From: an uncultured cyanobacterium
GTDB lineage: Bacteria > Cyanobacteriota > Cyanobacteriia > CACIAM-69d
Direction of reading: 5' to 3'
Assembly: GCA_937894105.1 (NCBI GenBank)
Contig: CALCTI010000199.1
Coordinates: forward strand, 1-11,783
Length of the DNA: 11,783 bases
Under the pieces are notes generated by a model. It was not told where the DNA came from and made no database searches. It was given only the letters and a program-made list of their open reading frames with translations. The stretch's first letter is position 1. Each line of letters opens with the position of its first letter. Of this stretch, positions 6,201-11,783 are shown in pieces. The position numbers and the translations under genes were made by a program.

Positions 6201-8520
6201 TGCCCCCACCTTTGGGCGGGCGGTGAACACCTCTGGTTCGAACCCTAACCTGCATCAATTTAGCTACAAGATTGAGTACATTTATCCCAGCGACCCTACA
6301 GCCACATTTACTAATTTCAGTGGCGTTGGCGAGGACCTAAATGATGATGGGGTCCTAGATCCGGATGAAGATGTCAACTTCAACGGACGTTTAGATGTTC
6401 AAAATGAAACTGGGTTTGATTACAACGGCAACGGAGCAACCGACGACGTTCACGAATTTGATGGTGACGGTAGTGGCGTCATCGACAACGGTGAAGACAG
6501 CAATGGTAATAACCAATTTGACCGCACCGCTTGGTATGCCTTTGGTGGACGTACGTTCTATCAGGGGGAGTATTACGAGTTTGGCTGTGACTTTAGCCAA
6601 TCTACGGGGAATAACTACTTCGGCCTTGGATTGCCGACGGATTTTGCCTCTGAACGTCGCTTTTTGCACTTAGCAACAACCCTGTGCCCCGTAGAAGCAA
6701 AGTATCCATCTTTGTACTATCTTTTCCCGACGGCAGACCACGACTTTAAGGGTGATCGCGTAGCCACCCAGACCACTACCCTTAGTGCAGGACCGGATCC
6801 CTCCGTGGATACGATTACTGAAGATGTGGAAGTCACTTATACTCAGCCGAGGACGGGACTGGATGAAGATTACATTGATACGTTCCTGACTGATGCGGAG
6901 GTAGCCAGCATCATTGGTGGCAAACAGTTTGTGGCGGTGGACCCTGCGGCGATCGCCATTAAACCTCGAGCAATAGGAGACTGGAGAATTCCCGTTGAGC
7001 GAGATTTGACGCCTCCTGGCGACTGCAATAACTCTGCACCCGTTTGTTCAGAAACTAGCCTGGTTGCAGTTCAAGGTACGGGTGGTGCCCCACTGGCTTA
7101 CCACCATCCAGGCATCATAGATTCTGCGTTCTTCAGCGGTCGAGACTTACTCGTTTCTCGAGCCCTAGACTTGGATGTGAACATGCTGAGGGATGGAGGA
7201 AACTCACCGGGCGAAATTTCCCCTGATACCTGGATTCCTTTCGGAAACATTGAAGACAGTCTGGACGGCGGAATCGTATACGGATTCAGGGAAGACACCT
7301 TGCGGGAAGATGGAATTGCTCGCCCAGCCTCAACAACTTGGAACACTTACCAAGGCAATCCGGATCAGGCCAATACTCGCATGCTGGTAAACTCCTTCCC
7401 TGGTAAAGATCCACCGGTTAATGAAGTTACGGGAATTAGTCCTAAGCCTGTGGATTACTACCCCGACCCTGATCGCCGTACCCATGGATTCCGCTTAAGA
7501 AATGCGGAAACCGTTCGTCGCGCAGGAGGCGGTCCCGATGATGAGAACTTGTACGGCCTTTCATTTGTTTCGGACAACGCTTTGTACATCAAAGGAGACC
7601 TGAACTATCACCGAGCCGGGAGCGACATTGTTGAAGAATTCCAAAACGCCCTATCGGATGACTACGGCAACTTCTATACGCGAAATACCCTTAACAGTGA
7701 GTTTGCTAATCCTGCGGAAGACGAGTGGCGACCTGTGGAGTTATTGGCTGATATTGTCACGCCTTTATCGAGTAACTTCTGCGAAGGGAGTGCTCAAGAT
7801 AGCTTGACTAATATCGGCTTCGACATAGGCGACTTGTACGGGTGTTCCACCAGTGACGGCAATACTATTTACACATCGTTTACCAATACTGATCGTCCTA
7901 CTACCCTTGCGGATCCATCGGAATGGTGGCATGAGAATCGGTTTGACGTCACGTCTCCTCCAGCGGTGGATTTTTCCGGAGGGATTCTTAGAAAAACTAA
8001 TGGTGTTGCAAACCGGTATCCCAGCAACGACTATGAAATTCCCCAAACTGGCGGAGGTAATGCCACTGCGGTACGAGGGGAGATTCCGGTTGCTAGCGAG
8101 TCTACGGTTAACGCGGTGTTTGTGAGTGGTATTGGACCCAGCCGATTTAACCAAAGTTATGGAGGGCTCCATAATTTCCTCCCCTTGCTGGAAAATTGGA
8201 ATGATGTTCCCTTAAGGATTGCAGGGGCGTTTCTCCAACTCAGCTTCCGCACCTCCTCCACGGGACCCTACGACTCCGATGCGTGGGAGACAACTCAAGA
8301 GCAGCAGCGTCGGGAGTTTTTGACCTATTACGGCGCACCCCAAAGGCGTTGGGGCTATGACGTGGGGCTTCAGTATGCTCCAGCGGGACCGATCGCCAGT
8401 CGATTTGTCACCTTGGGGGACACCCGAAGTGAGTTTTATGGGGAGCCTGCGGCAGACGATCCTTACATTTGCCTGTTGCGTAAGACGATTGCGGACCACG
8501 GTTCCGATGATTGCGATTAG
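3235..8520 (+). CDS. hpsA: Hormogonium polysaccharide biosynthesis protein HpsA
   Basis: HpsA is a very large surface or exported protein of filamentous cyanobacteria, tied to secretion of the polysaccharide used in hormogonium gliding; its exact molecular action is unknown. The N-terminus is prepilin-like: a basic leader of 47 residues ending QSG, then F48 and a hydrophobic helix to about residue 70 (LLLVVVALTITAVSL). The conserved IIYNAATPAIDRAKSKLEKL block follows at 86-105, highly typical of the family. Position +5 after the cleavage site is Thr, not the usual Glu. Calcium-loop-like Asp/Asn-Gly motifs occur at 136-175 (DINGDGDLD, DTNGDDVDD) and again at 1034-1096 (DLNDDGVLD, DGDGSGVID and others). 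The rest is a low-cysteine, Asp/Asn/Gly-rich, presumably extracellular region. The ATG at 3235 is the first ATG after an in-frame TAG at 3220; the Shine-Dalgarno is poor. hpsB and hpsC follow on the same strand. Family call is confident; function is known only genetically. Confidence 0.9.
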   Translation: MSKLRRFYLDLIYRLGHWFGHAQQWIRQRSPLPRKIRRSAFRRTQSGFILPTTSLLLVVVALTITAVSLRSLNRVENVAGDRQQKIIYNAATPAIDRAKSKLEKLFASDPRRTPTGVPPEEYLLSLMLNDGDLVPDLDGNPYTLPGEQRLDINGDGDLDNAWQYEADTNGDDVDDSVIAYSITFKTPAPTGGTFDAATLFNQSPASLKARADNLEVRSGPLQSDNTAEGCNLIERLGEDFLPPLESGWFQDASTTANLRKNFQIDAVVVPKTQSGEFETSGGLNTIATLELQQDKLAARGNRWAAWFRNDLELFPGPDFNWNGAMHTEGSIFFVANSSRLTLYLVSSPASCLYSLDASQISASGEGSLAGAEPKNYNGDFVASSLTNRFGNFRREGFASIHYQQDTENTSRGAPVVTVNNFSADTDSVNTGSAISVAMDPLPLFTEDLSTRRDPGNFRSGEWAEQAYVQAGRAQNDSLRKPYLDDFFRADNRYGPRASYGGGAEETTALPAGTKVGEPITGTLELTRNANPASNADLGLDGYWERRAIQEGLRLIVGQRLELGSDSANPLGYPQNTTDFDTSRPHAALQRRSLRDVLGAVQGTLMFHHNYENGAEPVAAMATVAHPGSPGSLKNAQTFEQPPEPFAVRDVAELRNLFGEEFGNSGDELLTDFFEGRGTNGWEFDVDTLNSMMPASTGANTATVQFSNGALREAVENLAALSGDPDGAFPARQEAGTVHPYPELTKWGNFSELNRSLSDSVNSPADQSNQQTAGLTMGMLAYNLSYLDALDYGNASTQTILENLADELGAIGDKTTNFDGSLPDIDDSNQGDPNLPDSDVAAWSLDPATPVAVRSDFLNNRGAEFDKGKVDLLRTDKQSDRPFSVRVYPAKTSVTGGSANALAASAADVSKYVEVQLSDAQLTPEPSPPFSEAARWQDESPWVPPEAYVFALGEANGNPNENGVDPTDFQRWAWLISLKEQVLRDRNFGFAPTFGRAVNTSGSNPNLHQFSYKIEYIYPSDPTATFTNFSGVGEDLNDDGVLDPDEDVNFNGRLDVQNETGFDYNGNGATDDVHEFDGDGSGVIDNGEDSNGNNQFDRTAWYAFGGRTFYQGEYYEFGCDFSQSTGNNYFGLGLPTDFASERRFLHLATTLCPVEAKYPSLYYLFPTADHDFKGDRVATQTTTLSAGPDPSVDTITEDVEVTYTQPRTGLDEDYIDTFLTDAEVASIIGGKQFVAVDPAAIAIKPRAIGDWRIPVERDLTPPGDCNNSAPVCSETSLVAVQGTGGAPLAYHHPGIIDSAFFSGRDLLVSRALDLDVNMLRDGGNSPGEISPDTWIPFGNIEDSLDGGIVYGFREDTLREDGIARPASTTWNTYQGNPDQANTRMLVNSFPGKDPPVNEVTGISPKPVDYYPDPDRRTHGFRLRNAETVRRAGGGPDDENLYGLSFVSDNALYIKGDLNYHRAGSDIVEEFQNALSDDYGNFYTRNTLNSEFANPAEDEWRPVELLADIVTPLSSNFCEGSAQDSLTNIGFDIGDLYGCSTSDGNTIYTSFTNTDRPTTLADPSEWWHENRFDVTSPPAVDFSGGILRKTNGVANRYPSNDYEIPQTGGGNATAVRGEIPVASESTVNAVFVSGIGPSRFNQSYGGLHNFLPLLENWNDVPLRIAGAFLQLSFRTSSTGPYDSDAWETTQEQQRREFLTYYGAPQRRWGYDVGLQYAPAGPIASRFVTLGDTRSEFYGEPAADDPYICLLRKTIADHGSDDCD

Positions 8521-8612
8521 TGCTGATTTGGATCATTCCTTGCGTTCTTTGCTGAATTCCTCAACTTGTCTGATGTCTGCACCCACTTGTTTTCGCCTAC
8601 TGATTTAAAGCT

Positions 8613-9395
8613 ATGACACCTTTTTCTAAAGCTACATATAGGCTGTCGCCACGGCTGCAATTGGCGTGGATTCGACGATGGGCAATGCTGATTGGGCGAT
8701 CGCCCGAGACTACGTCAGAATCGGGACTGACGCTGATTGAGTGCATTGTGGCGATCGTTATTATTGCTGTTGTGGGCGTTGCCATTACGCCGCCTTTGTT
8801 TTTGGCAACAGCAGCGCGGGTGCAAACGAATCGAGCTGAGCAAGCGGTACAAATCTCTCAAGGTGAAGTGGATAAGGTACGAGTTTTGGTTGAGCAAGGG
8901 GCCTATGACAGCGCTGACTTGCCAGGGGCGGGTTCGGCGGAGGTAACGAAAACCCCGCCACCTGACTCCGTCTTGACCAACTCCCTCAGTTCGACCCACC
9001 AGCCCTGTGATGACACTCTCGACAGTAATTTCACCCCTCCAGCCGCTAACGAATTACTGCCTGTGGACGTTAATGGTGACTGTCAGTCAGACTTTTTGAT
9101 TCAGGTGTTCCGCAGTGAGGATAATCCTCAGACCGTGGCGACCACTGCGGAGGGGCAGGAAATACCTTTGGTTTTTGGACTGGGGGTGAGAGTGTGGGTT
9201 GATACGCCGGTGTTACGCAATAATTTAGCGGCGTTGGATTCGGAGCCTGCGAAGTTGGAGCTTCGGGCGGGTACCGGTGAGCAGACGATTAAACCTTTGG
9301 CGGTGGCTTATACCCGCATTGCCCGTTCGGATTTAAACGTGTCTTACAAGACGTTTTGCCTATCTCTTGGGGGGACTACCGAAGAATGCGATTAG
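8613..9395 (+). CDS. hpsB: Hormogonium polysaccharide secretion pseudopilin HpsB
   Basis: This 260-residue protein carries a class III prepilin signal: a leader ending ESG38, then L39-T-L-I-E43 with the expected Glu at +5, and a single helix to about residue 64 (CIVAIVIIAVVGVAITPPLFL). It should be cut and N-methylated by prepilin peptidase and inserted in the inner membrane as a minor pilin of a type IV pilus-like machine. The globular part has four cysteines (132, 157, 249, 259) and a DVNGD loop (152-156) like those in HpsA. The start is uncertain: ATG 8613 gives a 38-residue leader, ATG 8685 a more usual 14-residue one; neither has a clear Shine-Dalgarno. It lies 92 bases after hpsA and its stop overlaps a candidate hpsC start. 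Assignment to HpsB rests on the pilin signature plus gene order. Confidence 0.82.
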   Translation: MTPFSKATYRLSPRLQLAWIRRWAMLIGRSPETTSESGLTLIECIVAIVIIAVVGVAITPPLFLATAARVQTNRAEQAVQISQGEVDKVRVLVEQGAYDSADLPGAGSAEVTKTPPPDSVLTNSLSSTHQPCDDTLDSNFTPPAANELLPVDVNGDCQSDFLIQVFRSEDNPQTVATTAEGQEIPLVFGLGVRVWVDTPVLRNNLAALDSEPAKLELRAGTGEQTIKPLAVAYTRIARSDLNVSYKTFCLSLGGTTEECD

Positions 9396-10210
9396 GACAA
9401 CCTAGCAACAGCGACTGTATGGCGAGGGCTAAAACGGTGGATAACAGGCGATCGCTTCTCCATCGTTTTCATGGGACGCTGCGTTGGTATTTAACTCATT
9501 TGATGAAGGGGCGATCGCTCCAAAAGAGCACCGCTGGTTTTACCCTAGCAGAACTGCTGATTACGCTCATTATTTCCACCATTATTATTGTTGGCTTGCT
9601 GACCCTCGTGGTTGACTTGGTGTCATCAAACCGGAAAGAGCTGGCACGCACAGAAACCCAGCGAGAAATGAGCATTGCCTCAGAATATATGAGCAGTGAG
9701 CTTCGGGAAGCCGCTTATGTTTACACGGGCGACTGTTTGTGGCAGGGGGGAACTCCTGCGCCTGATATTCAGCCCTGCCAGTGGCTCTTCAACGGGGGCG
9801 GAATTTTACAGGTCCCTGATGATAGTGTGCCGGTCATTGCTTTTTGGAAATTGGACCCTCTGCCTGCAAATTGCAACATCGCTGAATGCGCCAATTATGC
9901 AGTGGCTCAACGGTCCTATACCCTTGTGGTTTATTTTCTAAGTGAGGACAATCCTGACAATCGCTGGGATGGGCAGGCTCGGCTGACCCGGGCTGAATTA
10001 TCACGGTTTACGGCCACTGGAGAGCTGGGAGATTTGGGTACTAGCCCTGACCCCAACTCCACTGACACGACCTTTAGGCAGTGGTCCTCTGCCACCAGTG
10101 TTACTCCTAATGATGCGGTGCTGGTCGATTATGTGGATGCCACGGCGGATCAACAGGATTTGCAAGAGGGACAAGAATGTCCGGATCGATATGAGATTAC
10201 CCCTAGCTAA
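9386..10210 (+). CDS. hpsC: Hormogonium polysaccharide secretion pseudopilin HpsC, N-terminal part cut by an in-frame TAA
   Basis: A prepilin-type protein: TAG51 then F52-T-L-A-E56 (Glu at +5) and a hydrophobic helix to about residue 78 (LLITLIISTIIIVGLLTLVV). The helix continues into the family's Arg/Glu-rich segment (NRKELARTETQREMSIASEY) and the typical VPVIAFWK and SYTLVVYFLSEDNP strands. I chose ATG 9386, which overlaps the hpsB stop by 10 bases and suits coupled translation, with a G-run at 9369-9374 as a possible though distant ribosome site. ATG 9419 or 9503 would give shorter leaders (40 or 12 residues). The frame stops at TAA 10208-10210 after ITPS, in the middle of what looks like one domain; the same frame then runs on to 10555. 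Either hpsC is inactivated by a nonsense change, the TAA is a sequence error, or it is read through. Confidence 0.8.
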   Translation: MRLGQPSNSDCMARAKTVDNRRSLLHRFHGTLRWYLTHLMKGRSLQKSTAGFTLAELLITLIISTIIIVGLLTLVVDLVSSNRKELARTETQREMSIASEYMSSELREAAYVYTGDCLWQGGTPAPDIQPCQWLFNGGGILQVPDDSVPVIAFWKLDPLPANCNIAECANYAVAQRSYTLVVYFLSEDNPDNRWDGQARLTRAELSRFTATGELGDLGTSPDPNSTDTTFRQWSSATSVTPNDAVLVDYVDATADQQDLQEGQECPDRYEITPS

Positions 10211-10555
10211 GAAGCTTTGAATTCTGAGGGGTTTGACAAGGTTCGAAGCGTGTATGCGTGCGTGCGTGACGATGCGGTGGCTGGATCGGCGACTAATGTG
10301 ACCACTTCCTTTAACCAGAAGGTGGTGCTGTTTGTGCGGGGGAATCCCCAAGGGCGTTACGGTCTTGATGCTCAAGCCTGTGGAAATACCTTGGAAGATA
10401 CGTTGCGGACGGAGCGAGAGGATTTGTTGACAGGGACTGAGGGAATTTGTGATTTGCCAACGGTAAAAACTGAGGTGCTGAACCGGGGAGTGGCTAACAA
10501 GGTGCCGAGTCAGTTGGGTGGATCTTTGCCCACGGCTGGCACGGGCGGCCCATAA
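10211..10555 (+). pseudogene. hpsC: HpsC C-terminal part, in frame after the internal TAA
   Basis: The 114 codons after the TAA remain open in the same frame and read as the missing end of HpsC: EALNSEGFDKVRSVYACV, then QKVVLFVRGNPQGRYG, and LPTVKTEVLNRGVANKVP, which match the C-terminal pattern I associate with the family (R-S-[FV]-Y-A-C-V, V-[IV]-L-[FY]-[LV]-R-G-N, V-L-x-R-G-V). Joined to the upstream part, the protein would be about 389 residues. A restart at TTG 10217 is possible on paper, but only a weak AAGAAG lies nearby, and a separate 112-residue product would lack the helix and export signal. One base change at the TAA (for example from AAA, GAA or CAA) would restore the gene. It ends at TAA 10553-10555, inside a perfect hairpin. 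Confidence 0.75.
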
Positions 10556-10572
10556 GGCGCTTGCTTATGGGC
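10548..10572 (+). terminator. Perfect 9-bp hairpin overlapping the hpsC stop codon
   Basis: GCCCATAAG (10548-10556) and CTTATGGGC (10564-10572) form a perfect stem around a 7-base loop. The stop codon TAA (10553-10555) lies in the left arm. No T tract follows, so it is terminator-like only in position; it may instead stabilise the 3' end of the hps message. Confidence 0.5.
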
Positions 10573-10584
10573 GCGTTGCCCCTT

Positions 10585-10627
10585 GGCCAGACAGGTGGCG
10601 ATCCTTGAATTGCCTTTTGTCTGGACC
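10585..10627. terminator. Stem-loop between the convergent hpsC and S4-domain genes
   Basis: CCAGACA (10587-10593) pairs with TGTCTGG (10618-10624), extended by GG/CC across a one-base bulge (10585-10586 with 10626-10627). TTTT precedes the right arm on the plus strand (10615-10618). It could end transcripts from the left; a strong T tail is absent on either side. Little else is visible in the 238 bases between the two genes. Confidence 0.35.
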
Positions 10628-10793
10628 GAGAGACTCCAGTCAATTCGTTAATTAGTGAGATGGTTAGTGATCGCTGATGGGTGCGACGAGCTCAGCGCTC
10701 TTTAGAGGCCCTTTGGTCTGAATTGAGAGGCGATAGGGTGCCCTCGTCTCGATGAAACAAGCTGCTTGGGCGATCCTTGGCTATTGCCACGGG

Positions 10794-11573
10794 CTAAATG
10801 AGGCGGGTGAGCTGGATTCGGTAGCGCTGTTTCTTGGTGATGGCAACGTCGCCGATGGCTAAGCGTCCTTTGCCGCGAATAGCAATCAGGTCACCGTTTT
10901 GGAGGCTGTGGCTGGGGGTGGTGATGGATTTCCAGTTCACTCGCACGTCCCCTCGGTTAATGAAATCTGACATTTTGCTGCGGGACATACCAAAGCCTGC
11001 CGAGGCGATCGCATCCAGGCGCATGGATGCTTCAACGGTTGTCATCTCCTTCTTCTTCGGCTCACGAATTTTTAGCTCATCAAGGGAAATAGGGCGCACC
11101 TGTACTGGCACAGACCGCACCTGAGTTAGGGATGTTTCTAGGAAGGGCACAATTTCTGGCATCACGATCGCCTGAGCCCCGCGTTCGCCCAGGACGATAA
11201 TGTCACCCACTTTTTCCCGCACTAAGCCTGCGCCTAACAGGGACCCCAAAAAATCTCGGTGGGTAGCGGAATCGAACAGGAAATTACCGCTGATGGAAAT
11301 GGCGGCCACTTCCACTTGCTCCTTCAGCAGGGGGAGTTCGCTGCGGGCAAACCCTAAGCGCTGGCGCTCTGCCTGGGGATAGCCGCCCCAATTTAACGAG
11401 ATAACGTCGGCCAACCCTTGGAAGCAACTTTGAATCTCAATCAGCTCTGGGGGGGAGAGAAAGTCGCTGATGCTAACTTCCCACGTTTTAATCGCCTGTT
11501 CCGCCAGATCGATCGCCCGCGCAAGCACATCTCGATTTTCAGCACGTTTTAATAGGTCTTCACGAGGCAGCAT
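10794..11573 (-). CDS. Photosystem II S4 domain protein (YlmH-like RNA-binding protein)
   Basis: The 259-residue product resembles the cyanobacterial and plastid 'photosystem II S4 domain' family, relatives of YlmH of Gram-positive bacteria. The N-terminal part (MLPREDLLKRAENRD, then helices to about 45) is typical. The middle domain contains the PQAERQRLGFAR and LGSLLGAGLVREKVGDI(I/V)V signatures (residues 66-127), as in YlmH. The C-terminal S4 RNA-binding domain spans about 185-240 (RLDAIASAGFGMSRSKMSDF, then V-R-V-N-W and NGDLIAIRGKGRL). The family name comes from co-occurrence with photosynthesis; binding to ribosomal or transfer RNA is more likely from the domain than a direct role in photosystem II. 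The ATG start has no clear Shine-Dalgarno. It is convergent with hpsC and not part of that operon. Confidence 0.92.
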   Translation of the reverse strand: MLPREDLLKRAENRDVLARAIDLAEQAIKTWEVSISDFLSPPELIEIQSCFQGLADVISLNWGGYPQAERQRLGFARSELPLLKEQVEVAAISISGNFLFDSATHRDFLGSLLGAGLVREKVGDIIVLGERGAQAIVMPEIVPFLETSLTQVRSVPVQVRPISLDELKIREPKKKEMTTVEASMRLDAIASAGFGMSRSKMSDFINRGDVRVNWKSITTPSHSLQNGDLIAIRGKGRLAIGDVAITKKQRYRIQLTRLI

Positions 11574-11678
11574 GGGGTCGTCAATATTTATCAGTAAATT
11601 GGGTCGGTATAGTCAGAGTGGGCGGGTGCAATAGCGATGTGAGAAAAAAATATAAGCAAACTAAGGAACTTTGTTGCG

Positions 11679-11774
11679 ATGGACCTTGCCGCTCGCTGGG
11701 AGATCAGCGATAGTGTTATTGCTAAAGTGTTTCTGCCGATGTCGCCTAAGGATAAGAAAGAGCCCGCCGCATAA
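11679..11774 (+). CDS. Possible 31-codon small protein, divergent from the S4-domain gene
   Basis: ATG 11679 opens a 31-codon frame ending TAA 11772-11774; the peptide is charged (starts MDLAARWEISDSVIAKVFLP, ends in a Lys-rich tail). AAGGAA at 11663-11668 lies 10 bases before the ATG, a rather long but usable ribosome site, and AT-rich TATAAG (11651-11656) lies upstream. I recognise no family. It may be real, the end of a decayed gene, or chance; the length alone proves nothing. Confidence 0.3.
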   Translation: MDLAARWEISDSVIAKVFLPMSPKDKKEPAA

Positions 11775-11783
11775 GATTTAAGC

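Noticed and set aside
6391..6673. Long open frames on both strands inside hpsA (also at 5106-5441, 5845-6258 and 7765-8172)
   Set aside because: They fall in other frames of a strongly supported gene. The one in the calcium-loop region arises from repeated GAT/AAC/GGT codons, which leave other frames open.
10212..10224. AAGCTT and GAATTC one base apart right after the hpsC TAA, looking like a cloning junction
   Set aside because: The protein on both sides reads as one HpsC domain in one frame, and nothing vector-like is present; two six-base palindromes together are plausible by chance.

Overview
The window looks like chromosomal DNA from a filamentous, probably motile cyanobacterium. I count ten exact copies of the cyanobacterial HIP1 octamer GCGATCGC in 11.8 kb, where chance alone predicts about 0.2. 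The genes agree: a secreted pentapeptide-repeat protein, a 'photosystem II S4 domain' protein, and an hpsA-hpsB-hpsC cluster, which is typical of filamentous cyanobacteria that glide and secrete hormogonium polysaccharide. I cannot name a genus.

Layout, left to right. The end of pdxA (vitamin B6 synthesis) enters from the left edge (2-415) and is followed by a short tandem repeat. A 636-base gap contains a good match to a cAMP-receptor-protein operator, about 120 bases before a secreted pentapeptide-repeat protein (1052-1801). After a 310-base gap comes rpmB, ribosomal protein L28 (2112-2348). The next 886 bases have no large gene but are full of structure: a strong terminator-like hairpin, a chain of stem-loops ending in a second terminator whose left arm can also pair with an upstream sequence, two 16-base tandem repeats, and a 39-codon reading frame just before hpsA.

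The main block is hpsA (3235-8520, 1761 aa), hpsB (8613-9395) and hpsC (9386-10555). Each product has a prepilin-like cleavage site (Gly before Phe or Leu) and one N-terminal hydrophobic helix. In Nostoc punctiforme the homologous proteins take part in secreting the polysaccharide needed for gliding. hpsC is split by one in-frame TAA at 10208-10210, and the reading frame then stays open in the same frame to 10555. No hpsD or glycosyltransferase genes follow, so the cluster stops at hpsC here.

A stop-codon hairpin and a second stem-loop lie between hpsC and a convergent S4-domain (YlmH-like) gene on the minus strand (11573-10794). The last 210 bases hold one possible 31-codon reading frame on the plus strand and nothing else I can identify.

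Family names come from recognising motifs by eye. No database search was run.
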